Source: Ignavibacteriota bacterium (GTDB lineage Bacteria; Bacteroidota; Ignavibacteria; SZUA-365). Taken from it: 59,857 nucleotides of DNA. The first letter of the stretch is position 1, and each line of letters opens with the position of its first letter. A model generated the notes under the pieces. That model was not told the DNA's origin, ran no database searches, and was given only the letters and a program-made list of their open reading frames with translations. The stretch is from NCBI GenBank assembly GCA_016218045.1, contig JACRFB010000057.1:1-59857 (forward strand). The letters run 5' to 3'. Positions 46,273-55,004 of the stretch are shown piece after piece. The position numbers and the translations under genes were made by a program.

Positions 46273-47066
46273 TTAATTTACGACGATTTGTGATTCGGCA
46301 AACTCCTTCGGGGTTTTGTTCGCAAGTGAGCTGTGCGGACGAAGCTCGTTATACTCCGTGCGCCAGGCCTCGATCTTCGCGGTGGCATCTTCCAGGGACA
46401 AGAACCAATGCACATCCAGACACTCGTCGCGGAAGCTGCCGTTGAACGATTCAATAAACGCATCGTCTGTCGGCTTTCCGGGCCGCGAGAAGTCCAGCGC
46501 CATATCGTGCTCGTACACCCATTGTCCAGTGCCTTCGAGATATATTCACTCCCGTTGTCGACCTGGATCCGCTTCGGCAGTCCGCGGTCTGCTTTCAAAC
46601 GGTTCATAACGTCCACCACATCACTCCCCTGTGAGCGCTGGTGCCAAGTGGATCGCCGGGCATTCGCGTGTACAATTATCGACTATGGTTAACGCCCGGA
46701 ACCTGCGCCCAGTGGACAGACTGTCGGTCACAATATCTATGCTCCAGCACTCGTTGATGCTCGTGGCACGAGGTTGAAACAGACGGTGGTAGGCGCTCAC
46801 ACGGCTGCGGGGGCACCGTCGCCGTAGGTGCAGGTCCTCATCCCGGTACGGGCGATTCACCTTCTTCTGATTCACGATGTGCCCTTCGCGGCGAAGCAGT
46901 GTGTGAATGCGGCGGAAACCGTACCGGACACGCACCGCTGCGATCTCACGGATACGTATACGCATCGGCAGATCGTCATCGCGCGTGCCGACGTAGCTGC
47001 GACCTGAACAGGTCCGTGACGGTGCAGGAGCGCCGTTCGCTCACCCAGTACGCTTCCTACAAATGG
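46273..47066 (-). pseudogene. IS3-family orfB transposase, frameshifted
   Basis: The transposase is spread over three frames. The middle part (46965-46621) reads MRIRIREIAAVRVRYGFRRIHTLLRREG ... ECWSIDIVTDSL ... then stops; the next segment [28 protein letters not shown] (46619 to about 46520) is in another frame; the last, [30 protein letters not shown] ... [13 protein letters not shown] (46503-46273), in a third. The DDE residues (IDIV, VDNG, IESF) are all kept. The N-terminal piece before 46965 is shifted as well. Confidence 0.85.
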
Positions 47067-47399
47067 GCCGCTACGGCCCGCTTCGCAACGGACCTCAGAG
47101 TTTTTTTGCAGCACGTCCTGCAGCATCTGTTTATCCAGGCTCAGGTCCGCCGCCAACTTCTAGAGCTGACGGCTGTCTTCTTCCAACTGTTTAAATCGTC
47201 GCAACTCCGTCATTCCCAACCCTCCGTACTTCTTCTTCCTGACGTAAAATGACGTCTCCTCGATCCCCAGCTTACGACAGCCCTCCTCCACATTGATCCC
47301 GCCCTCCGCCTGGCGGAGCGCGAATTCAATCTGTTCCTCGGTGAACTTCGACCTCTTTATCGGCACCTCCATCCTCTTTCTTTGACGGGAATATGCCAA
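47067..47399 (-). pseudogene. IS3-family orfA with premature stop
   Basis: KRSKFTEEQIEFALRQAEGGINVEEGCRKLGIEETSFYVRKKKYGGLGMTELRRFKQLEEDSRQL is the usual HTH plus leucine-zipper orfA. A TAG at 47162-47160 interrupts it; the same frame continues with the expected KLAADLSLDKQMLQDVLQKN, showing that the stop is a mutation. Confidence 0.85.
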
Positions 47400-47590
47400 A
47401 CAACTCTACTTCTTGCCGGACCAGTTTACAGGTGTCAGGTTAATGGGTGTTTCTATGAAACCGATGAACGGTGCATTCTGCAGGACGTCGTGTAGTTGCT
47501 CGCGAAGAACTAGGATAAGCTGCCTTTCCTTTCAATCATGTTACCACCGTTGTGGAATTTACGTGATACCTTAGCCGAGGAAGGAGCAGT

Positions 47591-48763
47591 CTACTGTGCC
47601 TCCAACCAATCGACGAATCCCGAAGTGTCGTATCTAGCAAGTTTTAGTAACTCAACCGTCTCGTGCACCAGAGCGGATCTAATCGCAGGATTATCACGAA
47701 GTATGGTATCAACGCATTTCCGATTCTTGATGTGCCTAACCGTGGCAGAGGCAAGTTTACACTCGGTAGGCAGATCATCGACTACTTTGGCAAGCCCCAT
47801 AGGATCCGGAGCGGCCGCAAATGTCGGATCGAATTTAAACGCAATTGAAACTAAATCATTGTGTTTCGCATTGTGCTTTATTCGATAGGTCAACGTGCTC
47901 GAAATGGTAACTGCAAAAGGCGGTTGCTGGACTGTGCCTATTCCTATCATCCACTTGCTCAAGGCGACTAAAAACACGGAAAGGTGCCCGTCCGGAGTGA
48001 TCACCGCTTTGCTTAATTCATCTTCGTCGGCTATCCCAAACTCTATAGATGACTGTTCCTTAAACAACTCGCAATCGGCTAAGTTGCTGCGATATTTATC
48101 AGTCAGAATATCCAACACATCCTTATGGATATCCTGTTTACCCGTTCTTGTGGTGAGAAATAATAGCCAAGGCTGCTTTTGTTTAGCTTGGAGCGTCATC
48201 AGCCTAATTATGGCGTTGTAATAATTGATGTCTATGGTACCCGGTTTATGTCTCGCAAAGCCGTTGCACAAATCAATGTTCACTACGTTGAAAGGCCCGT
48301 ATTCCCTAACACGGCTCCAAGCCAGCGAACTATCGTCAGCCAGAAGGCAGAAATCATCTTGGATGACGTCGGAGCGAGCATCAACCCTTGGCATCTTTCG
48401 AACCTCGTCGAGTGATATATTCAACTCAATCTGGTCGTCATGTTGGGATTGCGCTGCATTGTTAAACCCAAGGAAATACAAGGCGAGATTCTTAGGTACA
48501 CAAAGCGTTTTATGAAAATGCCTTATGTCTAACAAATCCGTCCCAGGTAACCCTAAATACCTGAGGGTCTGTGCTTCAAGTGCACCAATATTGGCAAGTT
48601 CTTCAATTTGGTGTTGCCATTGCTCTTTACGGACATAGTGTTTTCTTGGACGATGCCAAGGTAAAAACTTTCTTTTCGAAGGTTTCGGTGCCTCGTACTT
48701 GGCGTTGTCGAAGGACGTATCCATCAAACCAATTGCTTGGCCACTACCTTTATTCGTCATCAT
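47591..48763 (-). CDS. Unknown protein, third gene of methyltransferase/ATPase cassette
   Basis: 390 aa. No family recognised. A basic N-terminal patch (PKPSKRKFLPWHRPRKHYVRKEQW, about 26-49) precedes an alpha/beta body with a strand-turn of Rossmann/methyltransferase type, YGPFNVVNIDLCNGFA (about 152-167), followed by a helix and the strand QPWLLFLTTRTGKQDI (about 194-209). The C-terminus is mostly helical (TVELLKLARYDTSGFVDWLEAQ). The start shares ATGA with the end of the ATPase gene, so the protein is made with it. It is either a modifying enzyme, a nucleic-acid-binding scaffold or the effector of the system; the sequence does not decide. Confidence 0.75.
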   Translation of the reverse strand: MMTNKGSGQAIGLMDTSFDNAKYEAPKPSKRKFLPWHRPRKHYVRKEQWQHQIEELANIGALEAQTLRYLGLPGTDLLDIRHFHKTLCVPKNLALYFLGFNNAAQSQHDDQIELNISLDEVRKMPRVDARSDVIQDDFCLLADDSSLAWSRVREYGPFNVVNIDLCNGFARHKPGTIDINYYNAIIRLMTLQAKQKQPWLLFLTTRTGKQDIHKDVLDILTDKYRSNLADCELFKEQSSIEFGIADEDELSKAVITPDGHLSVFLVALSKWMIGIGTVQQPPFAVTISSTLTYRIKHNAKHNDLVSIAFKFDPTFAAAPDPMGLAKVVDDLPTECKLASATVRHIKNRKCVDTILRDNPAIRSALVHETVELLKLARYDTSGFVDWLEAQ

Positions 48764-50739
48764 TCCTCAGGTGCTGTAAGAATTTTATAGGTTGCACGAA
48801 GAAGCCCCTCTTGCTTGCTCTTATTGAGAGAGTCGAGCAATCCATAAGCAGCGAGCACTTGGGCAATCGACTTAAGTTTCTCCTCAAGAATTGCCTCGTG
48901 AGCACGCTGTTTCTGAGTCAGAATCTTTTTGCCTTCAGGAATAACAGCAGTGCGACTAAAAACATATATATCGCTTCCAGTTCTCGCTTTTGCTTCCGAG
49001 TCTGTAAACTCTATCTGGGGTGGTATTGAATCAAAGTCTCCTGATTCCTTCATCCAAACATCTAACGCTACTTGCTGGATGCCTGAGACCGCCAAATCCT
49101 TGCTTGCGTCTCGGGTTCGTTGCCGAGCTTCGTGCGCTAGCTTTTTCTGAGTGTTCGTGAGTTGTAAAAGTGCTTGGTGAAGCCATTTTGTTATGAATAC
49201 AGAATGTGGGTGGGATGCATTGAACGATTCACGATCAATGTTCAGAGCGCCCTCTAAGCCCTCCTGAACAAAGATCTCACAGGTAATTTGTCTCAACCTT
49301 ATCAGTTCAGCAGTCTGGTAACGCAAGAATGTTGAATCGAAAAGAGTCCCGCTCGATCCATGAATTCTGACTAATGCTCCTTGGTGTTCAGTAGGTGCTA
49401 TCTTCGGCGTCCAAAACAAGTACGCCTCAAACTCCAAAGGACCGCCACTAAATTCTCTAGGTATTTTCTCAAAAGTTTCTCTCAGCTTACCGATGAACAC
49501 CAGCGGTGTAGTTAACGCACCTCGACTCTCGGGGAGTTTTTCGAACTTGAGCGGACGGGCAAGTTTTATTTCATCAAACCAGATATCAAAGCGGCCAATT
49601 GAGCCGGCTGGATCCATGAGTGCTAATCGCTCTCGGATAGTTTGCCCTTTTTTGAAGGAAACAGGTGTTGCAACCTCTTTCGGCTGATTTGAAAGCTCGT
49701 AAACATTAGCTAAACCTTTGGGTTCGAGGTCGAAAAGATGTCGGTCCACATAGGGAAGAGGAATGGACAGAGCCAACTGCCACACCATTTGGAGATAGTT
49801 GTCAAAGATCCTCTCAAGTTTTGGATTCGGGCCTGATGGACCAATTTCGTCCCAGACCGCCTGCACAAGCTTACTGAATGCTACTTCTGGGTCATCATTT
49901 TTATCCCAAGGCAGTGAGGAATAATACGTGCCTGCCCTTTTTAATAGCCGTTCATCAGAGGAGACGCGGCCAATATGAAATCGAGGCGGTGTCAAGATTG
50001 AACTACTATCCGAGTCGTCGGACCGTTCAGACTGTTCGATTGCTGCCCATGTATCTCGGCTTCGAAGCGTATCCTTGGCTTGTGGCCTTATACTTGTCAG
50101 GACAATTGTCGTACCATGTGAATCAACATCGCTCGCAAATTCTCGCCAAATATTGACCCTTCCAGATTCATACCTTTTTTCGCCCAGCGGGAGGCCTTCG
50201 ATAGGATCGTCAGCGTATTGCTTTAGTACAATTGTCGCGATTGTACGAAAATTGTCTCCCTCAACCTTAGTTATAACTTGGAATGTACGTGTAAGTTGTG
50301 AGACGGAAAACAATCCAATCCCAATTTTTCCAATCAAACGGCGGCCACCCGGACTGTGAAACTGACTATCAGCTGCCGCAACACCAAGGGATTGTCCTTC
50401 CTTACTCCTTTTGGCACTTCCCCCGATGTGGAAAATCATGTGAGCCAACACTTCAGGGCTCATGCCATGGCCGTTATCTTCAACAGTAATTCGATCGAAA
50501 CGTGGGGCATCGGTCTTGATCACGACTCTAGTTGCATCTGCGTCATAGGCGTTCGAGATCAATTCACGGATTGCTGACCCTGGGCGGCGATAAATGCCAT
50601 CGGTAACTCGTGCGATTACTCTTTCATCTGTCCGTAAAGTAGTCTCGGCGACTTCACCGCTACTTTCACTATTGTGAATTTTAGCAACAAGATCCTTCTC
50701 GGCAGAATCGATAACCCAATATGGTGATGGCGTTTTCAT
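48760..50739 (-). CDS. GHKL (MORC/HSP90-like) ATPase of a putative restriction system
   Basis: 659 aa. N-terminal GHKL ATPase: ELISNAYDADATRVVI (Bergerat N box, about 58-73), VEDNGHGMSPEVL (about 88) and GGRRLIGKIGIGLFSVSQL (about 131-149). A transducer-like alpha/beta region follows, then a middle domain with FDLEPKGLANVYELSN and a helical, charged C-terminus. MutL/MORC-type GHKL ATPases coupled to DNA methyltransferases in bacterial restriction-like operons are established in the literature (Iyer, Abhiman and Aravind). ATP-driven clamp closure on DNA is the expected mechanism. Its start shares one base with the methyltransferase stop (TAATG). Confidence 0.82.
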   Translation of the reverse strand: MKTPSPYWVIDSAEKDLVAKIHNSESSGEVAETTLRTDERVIARVTDGIYRRPGSAIRELISNAYDADATRVVIKTDAPRFDRITVEDNGHGMSPEVLAHMIFHIGGSAKRSKEGQSLGVAAADSQFHSPGGRRLIGKIGIGLFSVSQLTRTFQVITKVEGDNFRTIATIVLKQYADDPIEGLPLGEKRYESGRVNIWREFASDVDSHGTTIVLTSIRPQAKDTLRSRDTWAAIEQSERSDDSDSSSILTPPRFHIGRVSSDERLLKRAGTYYSSLPWDKNDDPEVAFSKLVQAVWDEIGPSGPNPKLERIFDNYLQMVWQLALSIPLPYVDRHLFDLEPKGLANVYELSNQPKEVATPVSFKKGQTIRERLALMDPAGSIGRFDIWFDEIKLARPLKFEKLPESRGALTTPLVFIGKLRETFEKIPREFSGGPLEFEAYLFWTPKIAPTEHQGALVRIHGSSGTLFDSTFLRYQTAELIRLRQITCEIFVQEGLEGALNIDRESFNASHPHSVFITKWLHQALLQLTNTQKKLAHEARQRTRDASKDLAVSGIQQVALDVWMKESGDFDSIPPQIEFTDSEAKARTGSDIYVFSRTAVIPEGKKILTQKQRAHEAILEEKLKSIAQVLAAYGLLDSLNKSKQEGLLRATYKILTAPEE

Positions 50740-51833
50740 TAATTGGCTTTCTTTAGTGCAACCTTCACCGCTTCAGCAATACTATTTGCCATTGGAGGCG
50801 GGACGGCATTCGAGATCTGTGAAACTTGTTCAGAGAGGTTACCTTCGAGCACAAAACTCTTTGGGAATCCTTGTAGCACCATCGCCTCGTAAATACTCAG
50901 CCGTCGTTGCCCATCTGGATGAACATGGATTTCACGATGGCCAAAGGCGATTGTAGGACTCGGCCTATCCCAGGCGAGTCTTCTGAAACTTCGGCCGCCA
51001 ACTGTAGTCGCCGGATTTGTGAATCGCGAAGACTTCGGCTTCATCGTCCAATGATTTGGATGAACCGGGAATTCACTCGCTGTAAGTCCACGGGTAAAAA
51101 ACACTGGGTCCGGCAGCCCGGCGATGGCGTCACTAACCGTCGCAGGTCCCTTCCGCTTTTTCGGAGCCGGGAGTTCGCAAGCCAGATCACTCCGCATTGC
51201 TGTTAGAATGAGCCGCCTCCGATTCTGCGGCACACCGAAATCCAAGGAACACAGTTCGTTCTCAGTTACGTCGAATTGCAGGCCTTTGAGATCTTTTAAA
51301 AGTGCATGAAAGGTTGGTAAGTGCTTCTTGTCTTTCATTCCGAGAACGTTCTCAAACACGACAAAATCAACCGAGTAGTGCTGCCTGAGGTACCGAACGA
51401 TTTGGATGTAGAGAGAAGGTAGTTCATTGCGTGGATCATCGGTTCGAGAATTTTGGTTTCCTCGAGAGAAGCCCTGGCATGGGGGACCTCCGATGATACC
51501 TATTCGTTCCCCTCGTGGAATCCTTGAAGTAACACGGGCTAGAACACCGATCGGCCCAAGTTTTACCAAATCGGCAATTACTCCGTGCGTTTCCTGAAAA
51601 TTTCGTTGGTGCGTCTTGATTGCAGCAGCGGTGAAATCGATTGCGAGAGGTATGATAAAACCTTGCTGGCGAAATCCCAGATCTAGACCGCCTGCCCCAG
51701 AAAAGAGGCTTACAATCTTCGGAAGAGCGGCATCCGAAGGTCCTGATTTTTGGGCGATACCATCTTCCTCGCCGTTGTGTTGTGTCGTGGTTCGCCGTCT
51801 ACTGGTACCGATGTCTTGGTTGTGAAGAAGCAT
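50739..51833 (-). CDS. C5-cytosine DNA methyltransferase
   Basis: About 364 aa. All key motifs are present: motif I SLFSGAGGLDLGF (about 43-55), motif IV GGPPCQGFSRG with catalytic Cys (about 115), motif VI FENV (about 156), motif VIII QNRRRL (about 207), and motif X near the end (ISNAVPPPMANSIAEAV). The variable target-recognition part lies at about 225-310. It would methylate a host sequence and so mark self for the coupled ATPase cassette. An in-frame TTG two codons upstream (51839) is an alternative start; no strong ribosome site is seen. First gene of the three-gene operon. Confidence 0.92.
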   Translation of the reverse strand: MLLHNQDIGTSRRRTTTQHNGEEDGIAQKSGPSDAALPKIVSLFSGAGGLDLGFRQQGFIIPLAIDFTAAAIKTHQRNFQETHGVIADLVKLGPIGVLARVTSRIPRGERIGIIGGPPCQGFSRGNQNSRTDDPRNELPSLYIQIVRYLRQHYSVDFVVFENVLGMKDKKHLPTFHALLKDLKGLQFDVTENELCSLDFGVPQNRRRLILTAMRSDLACELPAPKKRKGPATVSDAIAGLPDPVFFTRGLTASEFPVHPNHWTMKPKSSRFTNPATTVGGRSFRRLAWDRPSPTIAFGHREIHVHPDGQRRLSIYEAMVLQGFPKSFVLEGNLSEQVSQISNAVPPPMANSIAEAVKVALKKAN

Positions 51834-51983
51834 TTTCAATCAGTGATTTGCGTGTTGCGCCAGCCTGGGCGAGAAATTCAAGGATTATTCAACAGAGCGA
51901 ATTGGAGACTTTCCTACAGTCCGTACTGTGAAAGCGACCGGCTCTTCGCCCCAGAGGCACTGCATCATTTTTCTTACCTTTTT

Positions 51984-52742
51984 TCATGCCGTATGATATT
52001 TGCTTATGATTTTATATAGATCGGCTTCGGTCAGCACGTGGTGTACGCGGTCGATGAGAGTCCCGAGTTTGCGGGCGTCGATCAACTTGGAGTGCTTGCT
52101 TCTATCGCCAAGATCGCGTTTTGTAACGGTTCTTCGGGTCTTCAAGAGAAACCATAAGCAGGCCTTTATCTGCGTGCCGTAATATAGCTGGCAGAGGCAG
52201 ACGATCATACTATCCATGAGGTAGGCCTCGTTACAGACGCGGTGGTTGTCGCCTCCGCCGCTCTGGTTGGGGAACATTCTGCCGTTGGCTAGGACAAACC
52301 CGGCCATGCTCTGCTGCTCGAAGTGATGGCTGAAATGCTCTGCCCAACCGTGCCCCGCATTGCCTCCCTTGAGGCGCACTTTGTCGATCTCGATGGCAAC
52401 CATCGCATCGTCCACTGCCTTGCCGATGGTGGGCTGTTTGGCATTGGCCTGGAGCTGCGCCCAACGCGCCTCTGCCGGCACCCAGAACACGTTCTCGGCT
52501 TTGTATTCGTCGGGATCTTCGGGATTGGCGCCGGCGTAGTCGCCTACGCCCGCGAGGAGTTTTGTGCGGTGTTCCTCGAAGGTGTCGGAGATGTACTTGA
52601 GGAAGATGAGACCGAGGACGACGTGTTTGTATTCCGCCGCGTCCATATTGTTCCGCAGCTTGTCGGCGGCGAGCCAGAGCTTGGCCTCGAACCCGATGTT
52701 GGCGGTGGACTGTGCGAAGGTCTTGGTTTTTGTACGGGGCAT
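51984..52742 (-). pseudogene. Internally deleted hsdM of a second type I system
   Basis: 252 codons. The start is a good HsdM ([45 protein letters not shown]), running to about residue 118 (DKVRLKG). It then jumps to a segment equivalent to residues 325-345 of the intact HsdM ([21 protein letters not shown]) and ends at LTEADLYKIISKYHTA. The roughly 200 residues with DPxCGSGG and NPPF are lost, so no methylation is possible. It is distinct in sequence from the intact hsdM and lies on the opposite strand. Confidence 0.85.
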
Positions 52743-53188
52743 GTGTTACGTGAGGAGGTGGGTCAAGAAACGATTCGCCATGCCGGCGCAGTTATCGGCA
52801 GGGAGGAAAAACGTATGCAGAGTGGAAGTGAATTGGCAGGTATCCCTGTCGGGGAAATGGCAAACCACAATTCGATTGTTCACGTGTAATGGTGGTACAA
52901 CAAAATGTACAAAATCGGACAGATAGAACGGAATTCCCTGAATGAATCAGACTACCACACACACTTCATACTTCGACGACCCACGTCTCTCAGTAATTAT
53001 GCCGCAATGTGCGAAGGAAACGGGAGTGAATCAAACTGTGGGCAGCCGTTGTCCCACCTTTGTGGTACCGCGCACCGACCGAAGCAGGAACATCATATCA
53101 GCCATTAATCCAGCAACCATGGGTTGCCTTCCTGGCCTAAACAGGGGAATCTCATGTGCGGTTGTACTGCGGGATGGTTGACTCACCT
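52743..53188. other. 446-bp gap without a recognised gene
   Basis: It holds the former upstream region of the broken hsdM. Short frames run through it but none has a ribosome site or recognisable product. No strong hairpin, tRNA or repeat of the families seen elsewhere is visible. Confidence 0.5.
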
Positions 53189-53644
53189 TCACTTCCGTAG
53201 GAGCTGGTCCACGTAACTCCGAAACTCCGTGTATGCCGAGAATTCGTCGCGGTATGTCTTCCACTCCCTATCCACGACCGGACTCTTGATCGTCCGTTCG
53301 AGTTCCTGTTTCCAGATATTCCAGACATCCTTCGAGAGCCATCCCTTTTTCACAAGGTAGTACTCTTCCGAGCACAGATTCAGGTAACGCAGAATGAAGC
53401 GATTTGCTTCCGGGCTGATCGTTTCCGGCGGAGGGTTTGCGTCGAACAATGTCGAACGTTCTTCGACGGAGAGCTGATTGATAATGTCTTCAAAACGCCG
53501 CGTGTATTCGAAAAACGCCTGGACGTTGATTTGCCGGCGGTACGTCCAGACGCCGATAAGCAAACTCACGGCTGCTGCAACCGCTGAGAGTACAGCCGCT
53601 GCTACAGCCGGATCGGACATGAATCCATTCATGAATGCGAGCAT
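53189..53644 (-). CDS. DUF4760-like small membrane protein
   Basis: 151 aa from the ATG at 53644, fixed by AGGAGG six bases upstream. One N-terminal helix (VAAAVLSAVAAAVSLLIGVWTYRRQ) then a cytoplasmic helical domain (VQAFFEYTRRFEDIINQL, RFILRYLNLCSEEYYLVKKGWLSKDVWNIWKQELERTI). This one-helix plus alpha-domain layout resembles DUF4760-type proteins of unknown function. It stands alone. Confidence 0.65.
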   Translation of the reverse strand: MLAFMNGFMSDPAVAAAVLSAVAAAVSLLIGVWTYRRQINVQAFFEYTRRFEDIINQLSVEERSTLFDANPPPETISPEANRFILRYLNLCSEEYYLVKKGWLSKDVWNIWKQELERTIKSPVVDREWKTYRDEFSAYTEFRSYVDQLLRK

Positions 53645-53857
53645 GTGATTCCTCCTCAAACATGGTTGATCTGGTAGCTGTTTGGAACACCTTCGAGATA
53701 GGCCCCTGTTCCATGAGTTTTATTAAGTGCCGGTTCGCCACTCTGAAAACAAACGTATTGGAAAACGGGAGTACAGTTCAACAAAACCATTTAGACGTGC
53801 GGAAATATTTCCTAAGACTTCCAGCAACACCGCACCACTAGTACCTCCTCTCTGCCC

Positions 53858-54190
53858 CGTCGCACTTCGACTCCGCTCAGTGAGACACAGCTTCGTTGTT
53901 CCGCTGCCCCGTCGCACTTCGACTCCGCTCAGTGAGACACAGCTTCGTTGTTCCGCTGCCCCGTCTCACTTCGACTCCGCTCAGTGAGACACAGGATCGT
54001 TGTTCCGCTGTTCCGTCGCACTTTCCGTCGGCGGCGGACTCAGTGAGACACAGGTTCGTTGTTCTGCTGTTCCGTCGCACTTCGACTCCGCTCCGTGAGA
54101 CACGGGTTCGTTGTTCTGCTGTTCCGTCGCACTTCGACTCCGCTCCGTGAGACACAGGTTCGTTGTTCCGCTGCCTCGTCGCACTTCGAC
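53858..54190. repeat. 52-bp palindromic repeat array, seven units
   Basis: Units start at 53858, 53910, 53962, 54014, 54073, 54125 and 54177: CGTCGCACTT-CGACTCCG-CTCAGTGAGACAC and a linker AGSTTCGTTGTTCYGCTG. All periods are 52 bp except the fourth (59), whose core is TCCGTCGGCGGCGGA instead of CGACTCCG. Arms GTCGCACT/AGTGAGAC pair; in the third unit they are the exact complement GTCTCACT/AGTGAGAC. The last unit is partial. Confidence 0.92.
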
Positions 54191-54262
54191 TCCCAACTCC
54201 CAACTCCCCCGTCCCCCGTCCCCACTCCCCCGTCCCCCGTCCCCGCTCCCCGTCCTCGTCAG
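54191..54262. repeat. CCCCCGT low-complexity tract
   Basis: CAACTCC units pass into CCCCCGTCCCCCGTCCCCACT and a related copy. The tract matches the one that opens the window (1-43). It sits between the 52-bp array and the sigma factor operon. Confidence 0.85.
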
Positions 54263-54405
54263 GTCTCCACACAGTGTGTTGTCTTGTAGTGTGATGAAGG
54301 GCATCTGAACCTTCAGACCCCGCCTTCGCAACACCCGACACCGCTGGCATCTGTAACTTTTAATCTGCCGGTGAGTTGTGTAGACATGAAGAACCTGATT
54401 ACAGC

Positions 54406-54984
54406 ATGACACCGCTGGATACTGAAACGCAGATGGATGTGACACGATTCGGCCTGGAAACGGACGAAGAACTGTTCCAACACGTGCGCTCGGGCGGCGG
54501 AGAGGAGGCGTTTCACCTGCTGTATCAGCGGCATGCGCCCGGGATCTTTGCCTACTGCATCCGCATGCTGGGCAGCCGCGACGACGCGAAGGATGTGTTT
54601 CAGGAGTGTTTCATCCGCTTGTACCGCAAGGCGCTCACGGCGGAGGCCGCGGTGCGTGTTGCACCATATCTCTACACCATCGCCCGCAACCGCTGCCTGA
54701 CGGCGCTGCGCGATCGTAAACACACGGTCCCGGCCGAGGAGTATACGTTTGGTGTGGAGGACACGGCGCTCGAGAGAACGGAACGCGCGGAACTCGTGCG
54801 CCTCGCCATAGAACTGCTTCCGCTCGAGTTCAGGGAACCGCTGATACTGCGGCAGTACAATGATCTCCCCTATGCCGACATCGCCGAAATCCTGGGCATT
54901 CCGATTTCGACGGTGAAGATCCGCCTCTATCGGGCGAAGGAAAAACTTCGCACCATCCTCGCGCCTTATTTCACGGAAAACTGA
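54406..54984 (+). CDS. ECF-type RNA polymerase sigma factor
   Basis: About 192 aa. Region 2: EEAFHLLYQRHAPGIFAYCIRMLGSRDDAKDVFQECFIRLYRKA (about 32-75). Region 4: ELLPLEFREPLILRQYNDLPYADIAEILGIPISTVKIRLYRAKEKLRTIL (about 138-186) with its helix-turn-helix. It directs RNA polymerase to alternative promoters. The start is placed at the ATG at 54406; the TTG at 54376 and the ATG at 54433 are also in frame and no ribosome site is strong. The anti-sigma-like gene follows after 20 bp, which makes a standard sigma/anti-sigma pair. Confidence 0.9.
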   Translation: MTPLDTETQMDVTRFGLETDEELFQHVRSGGGEEAFHLLYQRHAPGIFAYCIRMLGSRDDAKDVFQECFIRLYRKALTAEAAVRVAPYLYTIARNRCLTALRDRKHTVPAEEYTFGVEDTALERTERAELVRLAIELLPLEFREPLILRQYNDLPYADIAEILGIPISTVKIRLYRAKEKLRTILAPYFTEN

Positions 54985-55004
54985 TTCGTACGAGGTAGAG
55001 ATAC

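Larger units (their letters stand above)
46236..47437 (-). mobile_element. Decayed IS3-family insertion sequence
   Basis: About 1.2 kb between related terminal sequences: left TGAAGCCCAAATCTGGTCCA (46236-46255) and, on the other strand, right TGACACCTGTAAACTGGTCC (47437-47418), sharing TGA..CC and CTGGTCC. It contains an orfA with an HTH and a DDE transposase orfB, both on the minus strand, like the IS407-type group of the IS3 family. Both genes are broken, so it should not move by itself. It lies between the type I operon and the methyltransferase/ATPase cassette. Confidence 0.75.

Noticed and set aside
51984-52742. Functional hsdM
   Set aside because: The open frame is intact over 252 codons, but the SAM-binding and NPPF catalytic motifs are missing and the length is half that of the family.
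53130-53185. Group II intron domain V-like end (GGGGAATCTCATGTGCGGTT)
   Set aside because: The 3' strand looks similar, but no complementary 5' strand precedes it and no reverse transcriptase is nearby.
53858-54190. CRISPR array
   Set aside because: The 52-bp units are near-identical along their whole length, so there are no unique spacers, and no cas genes are present. The 84-bp, 74-bp and 40-bp arrays fail for the same reason.
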